DNA of 8,546 nucleotides from assembly GCA_913776795.1 (NCBI GenBank), contig CAJYRH010000185.1:1-8546 (forward strand). The letters run 5' to 3'. Within the stretch, counting starts at the first letter, position 1, and the number at the start of each line of letters is the position of its first letter. This DNA is from an uncultured Pseudorhodoferax sp. GTDB lineage: Bacteria; Pseudomonadota; Gammaproteobacteria; Burkholderiales; Burkholderiaceae. Positions 1 through 8,357 of the stretch are shown piece after piece. The notes below the pieces were generated by a model. It was not told the origin of the DNA and did no database searches. It was given only the letters and a program-made list of their open reading frames with translations. The position numbers and the translations under genes are program-made.

Positions 1-441
1 ATCGGCTACGGCGTGATCACGGGTGTGCGGCGCCGGGCCTGGTTCCTGCTGTTGCTCACGCTGGTGGGTGCCGGTGCGACAGCGCTCTCTGCGGCGCTGA
101 GCTATGGCCCTCCCCATGCCTGGGCCTGGTGGACGCTGCCGGTGCGCGTGGGCTGGGCTGCGGCACTGCTGGTGTCGGTGCTGCTGCTGCCGGCGCGGCC
201 GCGCGGTTGCGCGGCCCTGGCCCTGCTGGCGCTGGCCGTGCACCTGAGCCTGCTGAACCAGGCACCCACCAGCGCCTACTTCGCGCAGACGCTGCAGACC
301 TGGGAGCAGGGCCGTTTCATCCGTTTCAATGGCCTCGCCCAGTGGCTAGGCTGGATCTGGCCCTATGTGGCGGGCGTCTATCTGCTGCTGCGGCTTTCCG
401 GCCACGACACGGGGCCGCGCCAGCTTCCTAAAATGCCCTGA
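1..441 (+). CDS. VanZ-like membrane protein, C-terminal part (5' end outside window)
   Basis: The frame is open from the first base and ends at TGA 439-441, so this is the last 146 codons of a longer gene. The GTG at 13 is a possible start but probably internal. The fragment is very hydrophobic, with about four membrane segments near residues 14-31, 43-64, 70-86 and 113-133 of the visible part. It ends in a short polar tail. The segment around NQAPTSAYFAQTLQTWEQGR, followed by FIRFNGLAQWLGW, resembles the C-terminal region of VanZ-family proteins that I recall from Comamonadaceae. The VanZ domain itself would lie upstream and is not visible. The function of these proteins is poorly defined; VanZ is known for teicoplanin resistance in enterococci, but that role should not be transferred here. 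The stop overlaps the next start by one base (TGATG), suggesting translational coupling. The family call is from memory and moderate in certainty. Confidence 0.7.
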   Translation: MGYGVITGVRRRAWFLLLLTLVGAGATALSAALSYGPPHAWAWWTLPVRVGWAAALLVSVLLLPARPRGCAALALLALAVHLSLLNQAPTSAYFAQTLQTWEQGRFIRFNGLAQWLGWIWPYVAGVYLLLRLSGHDTGPRQLPKMP

Positions 442-779
442 TGAGCACGCCCCCTTCCTACTACGAGCGCCACATCTTCTTCTGCCTGAACGAGCGGACC
501 AACGGCGAGGACTGCTGCGCCCACCACGGGGCCAAGGGCGCCTTCGATCGCTGCAAGGCGCAGGTCAAGGCGGCGGGCCTGGCGGGACCGGGCAAGGTGC
601 GCGTGAACAAGGCCGGTTGCCTGGACCGCTGCGCGGGCGGGCCGGTCGCCGTGGTGTACCCGGAGGCCGTCTGGTACAGCTATGTGGACGAGCAGGACAT
701 CGACGAGATCGTCCAGTCGCACCTGAAGGACGGCAAGGTGGTCGAACGGCTGCGCACGCCGCCGCACCTGGGGCGCTGA
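441..779 (+). CDS. Thioredoxin-like [2Fe-2S] ferredoxin
   Basis: A 112-residue cytoplasmic protein. It begins YYERHIFFCLNERTNG and carries cysteines at 15, 25, 26, 38, 60 and 64. The pattern C15, then C25/C26, then C60-x3-C64 within NKAGCLDRCAGGP matches thioredoxin-fold [2Fe-2S] ferredoxins of the Aquifex Fd4 type, where four such cysteines bind the cluster. The following PVAVVYPE and YVDEQDIDEIVQSHL stretches are also typical, the latter being the C-terminal helix. It probably carries electrons or senses redox state; no partner can be named from this window. The start at 441 overlaps the upstream stop and has no clear Shine-Dalgarno sequence, so initiation is probably coupled. A 3-nt gap separates it from the downstream hydrolase. 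The fold is fairly certain; the physiological role is unknown. Confidence 0.85.
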   Translation: MSTPPSYYERHIFFCLNERTNGEDCCAHHGAKGAFDRCKAQVKAAGLAGPGKVRVNKAGCLDRCAGGPVAVVYPEAVWYSYVDEQDIDEIVQSHLKDGKVVERLRTPPHLGR

Positions 780-782
780 AGC

Positions 783-1424
783 ATGAATGCATCGACGGAG
801 CGGCTCGCGCTGCAAGGTGCTGCCGGCAACATCGAGGTGCTGCGCGACAGACCCGATGCGTCGGTCGCGCCGTGCGGCGTCGCCGTGATCGCCCACCCGC
901 ACCCGCTGTTCGGCGGTACCATGGACAACAAGGTCGTGCAGACGCTGGCGCGTGCGTTCGTGCAGTGCGGCTGGACGGCCCTGCGCTTCAACTTCCGCGG
1001 CGTTGGTGCAACAGCCGGGGCTTACGACGAAGGACGCGGCGAGGCCGAGGATTTCGGCCTGGTGCTCGCGCAGCTCGCCGGCGATGCGCCCGTGGCGCTG
1101 GCCGGCTTCTCATTCGGTGCGTTCGTCGCGAGCCGTGCGCTGGCCGCGCTGCCGGCCGACCGCAGCGTCCGGCAACTGGTGCTGGTCGGCACCGCCGCCT
1201 CGCGCTTCGACGTCGCAGCCGTCCCGCCGGGCTTGCACACCCGCACCCTGGTCGTGCACGGCGAGCAGGACGACACCGTGCCCTTGTCGGCCGTGCTGGA
1301 TTGGGCGCGCCCGCAGGCGCTGCCTGTTACCGTCGTGCCGGGTGGCGGGCATTTCTTCCACGGACAGTTGCCGCTGCTCAAGGGCCTGGTGGTGCGCCAC
1401 CTGCAGGCTGCCGAGCTTGCCTGA
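783..1424 (+). CDS. Small alpha/beta hydrolase (COG2945-like)
   Basis: A 213-residue soluble protein with a complete alpha/beta-hydrolase plan. An early strand and oxyanion region read VAVIAHPHPLFGGTMDNK (residues 33-50). The nucleophile elbow is GFSFG (108-112, Ser110). The acid is probably Asp163 in HGEQDDTVPL. The catalytic His is probably His190 in PGGGHFFHG. The RFNFRGVGAT segment near 68-77 is characteristic of the small COG2945-type hydrolases, which lack a large lid domain and whose substrates are generally unknown. There is no signal peptide, so it should act in the cytoplasm. The start ATG lies 3 nt after the ferredoxin stop, implying one transcript. The upstream GGGGCGCTGAAG is at best a weak ribosome-binding site. 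The fold and catalytic triad are confident; an esterase/hydrolase label is all the sequence supports. Confidence 0.88.
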   Translation: MNASTERLALQGAAGNIEVLRDRPDASVAPCGVAVIAHPHPLFGGTMDNKVVQTLARAFVQCGWTALRFNFRGVGATAGAYDEGRGEAEDFGLVLAQLAGDAPVALAGFSFGAFVASRALAALPADRSVRQLVLVGTAASRFDVAAVPPGLHTRTLVVHGEQDDTVPLSAVLDWARPQALPVTVVPGGGHFFHGQLPLLKGLVVRHLQAAELA

Positions 1425-1482
1425 CACGACGCTGGCGCCGGCCCGGCCACCCGTGCGGCTGCCCTGTTCTTTTCCGATCCGC

Positions 1483-2643
1483 ATGAACCGTTTGCTGAAG
1501 TTGCTGGTAGCGCCGCTGCTGGCCATTGCCGTGTCGCTGGCCACGGCCCAGGTGCCGCTGCGCCCCGAAGTGGCCGCCAGGGCCTACTTGCTGGTCGACG
1601 TCACGGCCAGCCAGGTGTTGCTGGAGAAGGACGCCGATGCCGCCGTCGAACCGGCCTCTCTGACCAAGCTGATGACGGCCTACCTGGTCTTCGATGCGCT
1701 CAGGTCCGGCAAGATCACCTTGGCGCAGACACTGCCGGTCAGCGAGCGTGCCTGGAAGATGCGGGGTTCGCGCATGTTCATCGACCCCAAGATGCAGGTG
1801 CCGGTGGAAGACCTGCTCAAGGGCATGGTCGTGCAGTCGGGCAACGACGCGACGATGGCCCTGGCCGAGGGTGTGGGCGGCACGGCCGAGCGGTTCGTGC
1901 AACTCATGAACGCGCAGGCCAAGGCCCTGGGCATGCGCCACACCGTCTACAAGAATCCCGAGGGCATCGCCGAGGCAGGCCACACCACAACGGCGCGCGA
2001 CCTGGCCATCCTGGCCACGCGGCTCATCCGCGATTTCCCTGAACACCTGCACTACTACAGCATCAAAAAGTACCGCTACCAGGGAGCGCCGGTGTCCAAC
2101 GACACCAACCACAACCTGCTGCTGTTCCGAGATCCAACCGTCGATGGCCTGAGCACCGGCCACACCGACGCGGCCGGGTACTGCATGGTCGCCACGGCAC
2201 GGCGCGACTTCCCCAACCTGGCCGGTGGCCGCCGCCTGTTGTCGATCATGCTGGGCGCATCCAGCGAAACCGCGCGTGCCAATGAATCGCAGAAGCTGCT
2301 GAACTGGGGCTACACGGCCTTTGAGGCCGTCAGGCTGTTCGACGCGGGTCAGGCCGTCGTCACGCCGGCTGTGTGGAAGGGCAAGGGAGGCACTGTCCTG
2401 CTCGGTCGCGCCGAGCCGGTCGTCGTCGCCGTGCCTTCTGGCGGCGCGGGCCGCATCAAGACCGATGTGTCGCGGCCGGAGCCTCTGGTAGCGCCCCTCA
2501 TCAAAGGGCAGTCCGTGGGTGTGCTGACGGTCTCGCTGGACGACCGCGAACTCGCGGCGGTACCGCTGCAGGTGCTGGAGCCGGTTGAGCAGGCAGGCGT
2601 ATTGGGGCGGGCCTGGGATGCGGTGCGGCTGTGGATTCAATGA
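1483..2643 (+). CDS. dacC: D-alanyl-D-alanine carboxypeptidase, PBP5/PBP6 family (peptidase S11), with STG in place of KTG
   Basis: A 386-residue periplasmic penicillin-binding protein that would remove the terminal D-Ala from peptidoglycan pentapeptides. The chosen ATG gives a good signal peptide (MNRLLKLLVAPLLAIAVSLATA, cleavage near residue 22); the frame is open upstream, but that part overlaps the hydrolase gene. Motif 1 is SLTK (59-62, nucleophile Ser59, Lys62). Motif 2 is SGN (119-121). Motif 3, normally KTG, reads STG (224-226) inside the otherwise canonical VDGLSTGHTDAAGYC. Residues from about 275 to 370 form the beta-rich PBP5 C-terminal domain. The last 16 residues (VLGRAWDAVRLWIQ) look like the amphipathic membrane anchor. 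The length matches the family (about 380-400). No Shine-Dalgarno sequence is evident; the 20 nt before the ATG are pyrimidine-rich. Family membership is near certain; the symbol (dacC versus dacA) is conventional, and full activity is in doubt because of motif 3. Confidence 0.92.
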   Translation: MNRLLKLLVAPLLAIAVSLATAQVPLRPEVAARAYLLVDVTASQVLLEKDADAAVEPASLTKLMTAYLVFDALRSGKITLAQTLPVSERAWKMRGSRMFIDPKMQVPVEDLLKGMVVQSGNDATMALAEGVGGTAERFVQLMNAQAKALGMRHTVYKNPEGIAEAGHTTTARDLAILATRLIRDFPEHLHYYSIKKYRYQGAPVSNDTNHNLLLFRDPTVDGLSTGHTDAAGYCMVATARRDFPNLAGGRRLLSIMLGASSETARANESQKLLNWGYTAFEAVRLFDAGQAVVTPAVWKGKGGTVLLGRAEPVVVAVPSGGAGRIKTDVSRPEPLVAPLIKGQSVGVLTVSLDDRELAAVPLQVLEPVEQAGVLGRAWDAVRLWIQ

Positions 2644-2650
2644 GGCTGCC

Positions 2651-2677
2651 TTGGTAGCGGTCAGGCGTAGTGACAAT
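2651..2677 (+). promoter_or_regulatory. Weak candidate promoter for the O-antigen ligase gene
   Basis: The 81-nt gap after the carboxypeptidase contains TTGGTA (2651-2656) and, 15 nt later, GACAAT (2672-2677). Both boxes are imperfect and the spacing is short for sigma70. It is the best pair I see in the gap, but the two genes could also be transcribed from further upstream. Confidence 0.2.
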
Positions 2678-2724
2678 GTGGCCGCGTGCCGGGCGATCTT
2701 GCACGCAGTGAATGATCGCACGCG

Positions 2725-4059
2725 ATGAACTTTTCCATGACGAACGGGCGGGCCATGCCGTCAGCACTACCTCAGTGGGCGGCACTGAGCGCAACGGCGC
2801 TGTGTGTGCTCTTTTACTTCGGATTGCCATTTTCAACGGGTGCCAGCAACACTGCGGGCGCCGTGCTGGTCATTCTGACCCTGGTGTGCGCGCGGTGGCT
2901 TCGCTGTGAACTGGCGAAGCTTGACAGCTTGTTGCTTCTCGCCGTTCTTTGCCTGCCGATGACGGCGCTGGTTGGCTCTGTTGTTGCCATCGCAGGTGGC
3001 TATGCACCGTGGAAGATCGTGGGCCTGCACCGCAAAGAACTGGTGTTTATCGCCCTTCTTTTGTGGTTGAGCGTCCTGCCGGTTGCCGGACTGGTGCGCC
3101 GGGCGCTGTGGGCGGGCACTGCATTGACCATCATGGTGAACATCGGGCTCTGGGGGATGGATCAGTCTCTGGGTGGTGGCCCCTTCAACCCCCTGGTTCC
3201 TGTCTCGCTGACTCACGCGTTCCACAATTTCATGGTCGCGACGGTGTGCCTTTGGATGCTGGTGTACGTGGTGGAGGAGTGGTCCGTCCTGAACTGGACA
3301 AAGCGGGTGTTGATCGCCGCGGTCGGCTTGGTCGGACTTTGCACCGTTCTGCTTGTCAACTCCGGGCGCACCGCACAGTTGGCGACAGTTTTGATGGTGG
3401 GGGCCTACGCTGCGCAGCGCTTGAGTCGCCGTGCTGCCTTGAGCGCGGTGCTGGCGCTTGGCGTGGGCCTGCTGGCGCTTGCGTATTTGCCGACGCCGTT
3501 CGGCGAGCGCCTGTCCAAGGCATTCGACGACGTCCATGCGTTCGAGTCTGGGCAACAGGTGAGTCCGGTTGGATTGCGCCTGCTGTTCGTCGAAACCTCT
3601 GTGGATCTGATCCGCGAGCGCCCGTTGCTTGGTTATGGCACGGGGAGTTATCGTGCTGTGCAGGATGCCCATCTGGGCATCCCGCCCATGTCGGAAAAAT
3701 CCGCACCCCACCCGCACAACGATCTGCTGCACCTGTGGGTTGAGCGCGGCATCCTGGGGCCGGCAGCCCTGCTGTTCGTCTACATCGCCCTTTGGCGTGC
3801 TGGTGCACGCCTCCTCGCTTACCGACGGATATTCCTGCGCGCCGTCCTCATTGCCTTCTTCGTTGCATCGTTGGCAAATTCTTTCTATATGGACTGGGCC
3901 AGCGGCAGCTTTCTGTTGGGGCTGGCTGCGTTGCTGCTGTGTGCAGATCGTCAGCAGGCCGCTGCTCCGCCGGGCCACGGCGCAGCAATGTGGCGAAAAG
4001 TATCGGCAGCAGGTGGCGTGGCGGACTCGCCGGCGGACCCAAGGAGCTTGCATCCATGA
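2725..4059 (+). CDS. O-antigen ligase/polymerase family membrane protein (WaaL/Wzy-like, Wzy_C domain)
   Basis: A 444-residue polytopic inner-membrane protein with roughly 10-12 hydrophobic segments. A large periplasmic loop lies near residues 255-340. Diagnostic points are Arg215 in VNSGRTAQ, the loop sequence RERPLLGYGTGSYR (297-310), and HPHNDLLHLWVERGILG starting at residue 329. This basic-residue plus H-x-H-N-D pattern is the signature of the Wzy_C/WaaL family, in which conserved Arg and His residues of the loop are needed to transfer undecaprenyl-linked glycan to an acceptor. The sequence alone does not separate lipid-A-core ligase, O-antigen polymerase and protein O-oligosaccharyltransferase. 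The start is uncertain: ATG also occurs at 2737 and 2755, and none has a good Shine-Dalgarno sequence. The gene overlaps the next glycosyltransferase by ATGA (4056-4059), so the two are coupled. The C-terminal tail from about residue 410 is Ala/Pro-rich and polar. Confidence 0.85.
   Translation: MNFSMTNGRAMPSALPQWAALSATALCVLFYFGLPFSTGASNTAGAVLVILTLVCARWLRCELAKLDSLLLLAVLCLPMTALVGSVVAIAGGYAPWKIVGLHRKELVFIALLLWLSVLPVAGLVRRALWAGTALTIMVNIGLWGMDQSLGGGPFNPLVPVSLTHAFHNFMVATVCLWMLVYVVEEWSVLNWTKRVLIAAVGLVGLCTVLLVNSGRTAQLATVLMVGAYAAQRLSRRAALSAVLALGVGLLALAYLPTPFGERLSKAFDDVHAFESGQQVSPVGLRLLFVETSVDLIRERPLLGYGTGSYRAVQDAHLGIPPMSEKSAPHPHNDLLHLWVERGILGPAALLFVYIALWRAGARLLAYRRIFLRAVLIAFFVASLANSFYMDWASGSFLLGLAALLLCADRQQAAAPPGHGAAMWRKVSAAGGVADSPADPRSLHP
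4041..4046 (+). promoter_or_regulatory. Ribosome-binding site of the glycosyltransferase gene
   Basis: AAGGAG lies 9 nt before ATG 4056, inside the end of the ligase gene. It fixes the glycosyltransferase start although the frame is open further upstream. Confidence 0.85.
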
Positions 4060-4916
4060 ACAGTGAGCAACCACGCGTTTCCATCATCACTGCGGTCCAC
4101 AACCAGCTATCGGTGAACCGCATCTACGCCAAGCACCTTGTGCGGCATACGCGGGGCCCATACGAGCTGATCGTCATTGACAACGCATCGTCGGACGGCA
4201 GCGCCGAGTATTTTGAAGACGTCGGGGCACGGGTGCTTCGCAATCTGGACAACTACTCCTATCCCCACACCCAGAACCAGGGGGTCGCGATGGCCAGAGG
4301 GGCGGTCTTTGCGTTTCTTAACAACGACTTGCTGGTCGGCCCCGGCTGGGATGACATCCTGCTGCGGCACATGGATGCCGGTAGTGTCGACGTCTGCTGT
4401 GCCAGCGGGATCGAGGGTGCAGCGGACGCTGCCGAGACGCGCAGGCTGAAGCGACGCTGGAAGCTGATCAAGAACCCTCTTTTGGCGGTGGGTGGCCAGC
4501 GAGAGTCTGCGCTGTGGCTCATGCAGCGCTTGATGTATGGAGATTGGTCGGACTTCTGCGCACGTCGGGCGCAGCGTTTTGCCGGGCAGCACAGCGAGGG
4601 CATGGTGGGGTGTGCTGTGTTCATCAGCCGGCGTGGCTGGGACAAGGTCGGCGCTTGGGATGAGCGACTGCAAGCGGCGGATTACGACCTCTATCTGCGC
4701 AGCGTCGATCGGCACATGACGCACGGCGACATCCAGCCGATGCAGGTCCTGCACGACCTCTACATGCACCACTACATTCGGCTAACCCTGAAGGCGCGCA
4801 AGGACCCGCCGAAATTTGCGGACTCGGCCAATTTGGTCCGGTTGCAGGACAAATGGCCAAACGACAAGCTGGTCTATCTGGAGCGGCTCGGGATTGACCA
4901 CCGTTCATGGCGCTGA
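4056..4916 (+). CDS. Family 2 glycosyltransferase (GT-A fold)
   Basis: A 286-residue protein, probably at the cytoplasmic face of the membrane, that would add a sugar from a nucleotide donor to a growing glycan. The N-terminal GT-A signature is VSIITAVHNQ (8-17). It is followed by LIVIDNASSDGS (38-49, nucleotide-binding Asp42 and Asp47). AFLNNDLLV (86-94) has NND at the position of the DxD-like metal site. GMVGCAVFISRRGWDKVG (182-199) and WDERLQAADYDLYLR (201-215) correspond to the acceptor region and the likely catalytic-base region. In the last of these, the usual Glu-Asp pair reads Ala-Asp. An Arg/Lys-rich insert near 128-150 has no recognisable motif. There is no transmembrane segment. 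The gene overlaps the O-antigen ligase by 4 nt, which supports a surface-polysaccharide role. Donor and linkage cannot be deduced. The family is certain; the substrate is unknown. Confidence 0.9.
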   Translation: MNSEQPRVSIITAVHNQLSVNRIYAKHLVRHTRGPYELIVIDNASSDGSAEYFEDVGARVLRNLDNYSYPHTQNQGVAMARGAVFAFLNNDLLVGPGWDDILLRHMDAGSVDVCCASGIEGAADAAETRRLKRRWKLIKNPLLAVGGQRESALWLMQRLMYGDWSDFCARRAQRFAGQHSEGMVGCAVFISRRGWDKVGAWDERLQAADYDLYLRSVDRHMTHGDIQPMQVLHDLYMHHYIRLTLKARKDPPKFADSANLVRLQDKWPNDKLVYLERLGIDHRSWR

Positions 4917-4950
4917 ACCACGCAAGCGCGCTTGTTTGAGTTGGTCGGCC

Positions 4951-4979
4951 TTGCGGTGTTTGGCTGCCCTCGCTATACT
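4951..4979 (+). promoter_or_regulatory. Sigma70-type promoter of the str operon
   Basis: TTGCGG (4951-4956) and TATACT (4974-4979) are separated by exactly 17 nt. The -10 box matches consensus at five of six positions, the -35 box at three. Initiation would fall near 4986. The stretch just after the -10 box is CGCGGGC, a GC-rich discriminator as found at stringently controlled ribosomal promoters. The transcript would have a leader of about 125 nt before rpsL. Confidence 0.75.
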
Positions 4980-5110
4980 CGCGGGCTTTTCGGAAAATTC
5001 CGAGGGGTTCACGTTTGCCGTCTAGGGCGGTTGTTCGGCGTTCACTATGTTTAAGTGGGTCTGCGTTGTTGGGACGCTGGCCTGAAGCGCCATCACAAGG
5101 AGAGGCTTAG
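4980..5110 (+). promoter_or_regulatory. 5' leader of the rpsL-rpsG-fusA-tuf transcript
   Basis: This is a non-coding leader from the predicted start site to the rpsL start. It contains a small hairpin, TCGGA-AAAT-TCCGA (4990-5003), and AAGGAG at 5097-5102 as the rpsL ribosome-binding site. I recognise no known riboswitch or ribosomal-protein leader motif in it. Confidence 0.45.
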
Positions 5111-5488
5111 GTGCCAACCATCAATCAACTCGTGCGTCAGGGCCGGGAAGTCGAGACCATCAACTCGAAGAGTCCCGCGATGCAAAACTCCCCGCAGCGC
5201 CGCGGCGTCTGCACCCGGGTGTACACCACGACCCCGAAGAAGCCGAACTCGGCGCTTCGTAAAGTTGCCAAGGTCCGTCTGACCAATGGCTTCGAAGTCA
5301 TTTCCTACATCGGCGGTGAAGGGCACAACCTGCAGGAACACAGCGTGGTGCTGGTTCGCGGCGGTCGTGTCAAGGACTTGCCCGGTGTGCGTTACCACAT
5401 CGTGCGCGGTTCGCTGGACCTGCAGGGTGTGAAGGACCGCAAGCAGGCACGTTCCAAGTACGGTGCCAAGAAACCCAAGGCCAAGTAA
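5111..5488 (+). CDS. rpsL: 30S ribosomal protein S12
   Basis: The 125-residue decoding-centre protein of the 30S subunit, usual length about 124. The core is nearly invariant: [20 protein letters not shown] (31-50) and the [13 protein letters not shown] loop around 84-96. Lys43 and Lys88, the sites where substitutions give streptomycin resistance, are both the wild-type residue, so the sequence predicts a streptomycin-sensitive form. Asp89 is the residue methylthiolated by RimO in E. coli. Translation must begin at GTG 5111: an in-frame TAG (5108-5110) sits immediately upstream, and the next Met is residue 24. AAGGAG at 5097-5102 is 8 nt from the GTG. It is the first gene of the operon, 194 nt after the glycosyltransferase. 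Confidence 0.99.
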   Translation: MPTINQLVRQGREVETINSKSPAMQNSPQRRGVCTRVYTTTPKKPNSALRKVAKVRLTNGFEVISYIGGEGHNLQEHSVVLVRGGRVKDLPGVRYHIVRGSLDLQGVKDRKQARSKYGAKKPKAK

Positions 5489-5651
5489 GTCCTTTCGGTT
5501 TTTCAGACATAGCAGGTGCTGTTTCCCGCGTGGCGCGGTGAGGCAGCGTAGTGACCCGGATTCCGGATGTCCCGGAGGGGTCGAGTAAGTGGGTGCCCCG
5601 ATGGCCCCCGCGGCTTTCGCAAGAAGGCCAACTGAAGCAAAGAGGTGAAAC
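5489..5651 (+). promoter_or_regulatory. rpsL-rpsG intercistronic region with potential RNA stem-loops
   Basis: A 163-nt gap, long for an operon of this kind. Visible pairings are CCGCG-TGG-CGCGG (5526-5538), GGGG 5577-5580 with CCCC 5596-5599, and a 7-bp stem closed by a GCAA tetraloop, GGCTTTC-GCAA-GAAGGCC (5612-5629, one G-U pair). The last hairpin ends 11 nt before the rpsG ribosome-binding site AGAGGTGA (5641-5648). In E. coli the corresponding rpsL-rpsG gap is the S7 repressor target; equivalence here is only inferred from position. Confidence 0.5.
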
Positions 5652-6125
5652 ATGCCACGTCGTCGCGAAGTTCCCAAACGTGAAATCCTGCCGGATCCCA
5701 AGTTCGGCAATGTCGAGCTGTCCAAGTTCATGAACGTGATCATGGAAGGCGGCAAGAAGGCGGTCGCCGAGCGCATCATTTACGGCGCGCTCGACTTCAT
5801 CGAGAAGAAGAACCCGGGCAAGGACCCGCTGGAAGCCTTCACGATCGCCATCAACAACGTCAAGCCGATGGTGGAAGTGAAGTCCCGCCGCGTCGGTGGT
5901 GCCAACTACCAGGTGCCGGTCGAAGTGCGCCCGGTGCGCCGCCTCGCCCTGTCGATGCGCTGGATCAAGGAAGCCGCCCGCAAGCGTGGCGAGAAGTCCA
6001 TGTCCCTGCGCCTAGCCAACGAGCTGATGGAAGCCACTGAAGGCCGTGGCGGTGCGATGAAGCGCCGTGACGAAGTGCACCGCATGGCCGAGGCCAACAA
6101 GGCCTTCAGCCACTTCCGTTTCTGA
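5652..6125 (+). CDS. rpsG: 30S ribosomal protein S7
   Basis: A 157-residue primary 16S rRNA-binding protein that nucleates assembly of the 30S head and contacts the E-site tRNA. The N-terminus [20 protein letters not shown] and the segment [18 protein letters not shown] (77-94) are family signatures. The C-terminus [13 protein letters not shown] matches the short proteobacterial form without an extension. The start is secure: ATG 5652 follows AGAGGTGA by 3 nt. In enterobacteria S7 represses its own operon by binding the gap upstream of this gene; a similar loop is plausible here but unproven. It lies 83 nt before fusA. Confidence 0.99.
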   Translation: MPRRREVPKREILPDPKFGNVELSKFMNVIMEGGKKAVAERIIYGALDFIEKKNPGKDPLEAFTIAINNVKPMVEVKSRRVGGANYQVPVEVRPVRRLALSMRWIKEAARKRGEKSMSLRLANELMEATEGRGGAMKRRDEVHRMAEANKAFSHFRF

Positions 6126-6152
6126 TCCCCACCCTGTCGTTCTAAAGGCCTG

Positions 6153-6184
6153 GAGCCCGACCTGCCCACGAGGCGGGCGGGCTC
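6153..6184 (+). promoter_or_regulatory. Strong stem-loop in the rpsG-fusA gap
   Basis: GAGCCCG (6153-6159) pairs fully with CGGGCTC (6178-6184). After a bulged A, CCTGCC (6161-6166) pairs with GGCGGG (6172-6177), with one G-U and a 5-nt loop. The result is 13 base pairs, mostly G-C. No U-tract follows, so it is not a standard intrinsic terminator. It ends 10 nt before the fusA ribosome-binding site (AAGGAG, 6195-6200). Confidence 0.65.
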
Positions 6185-6208
6185 TGCGCCGTTCAAGGAG
6201 TTTCTTTC

Positions 6209-8311
<2,103 letters not shown>

Positions 8312-8326
8312 ACCAGACAAGGGTCA

Positions 8327-8349
8327 ACAAGGCGGCCTTGCCGCCTTGT
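8327..8349 (+). promoter_or_regulatory. Perfect 10-bp stem-loop after fusA
   Basis: ACAAGGCGGC (8327-8336) and GCCGCCTTGT (8340-8349) are exact reverse complements around a CTT loop, 15 nt after the fusA stop. The following bases are CCTTCGC, not a U-tract. It may act as a partial terminator, an exonuclease block or a processing site between fusA and tuf. Confidence 0.65.
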
Positions 8350-8357
8350 CCTTCGCT

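Noticed and set aside
952..1482. Long N-terminal extension of the carboxypeptidase frame
   Set aside because: It overlaps the hydrolase gene and encodes low-complexity sequence. Starting at 1483 gives a proper signal peptide and normal family length.
365..1486. 373-codon + strand frame across ferredoxin and hydrolase
   Set aside because: Arg/Ala/Gly-rich out-of-frame reading; the two genes in the other frames have clear active-site and cluster motifs.
1378..2721. 447-codon minus-strand frame opposite the carboxypeptidase gene
   Set aside because: Low-complexity Arg/Gln/His-rich translation produced by GC-rich codons. The + strand gene has signal peptide and catalytic motifs.
2833..4074. 413-codon minus-strand frame opposite the O-antigen ligase gene
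   Set aside because: It mirrors hydrophobic codons as Gln/His/Arg and has no domain. The + strand protein has family motifs and coupled translation.
5111..5488. Streptomycin-resistance allele of rpsL
   Set aside because: Lys43 and Lys88 are both the sensitive wild-type residue.
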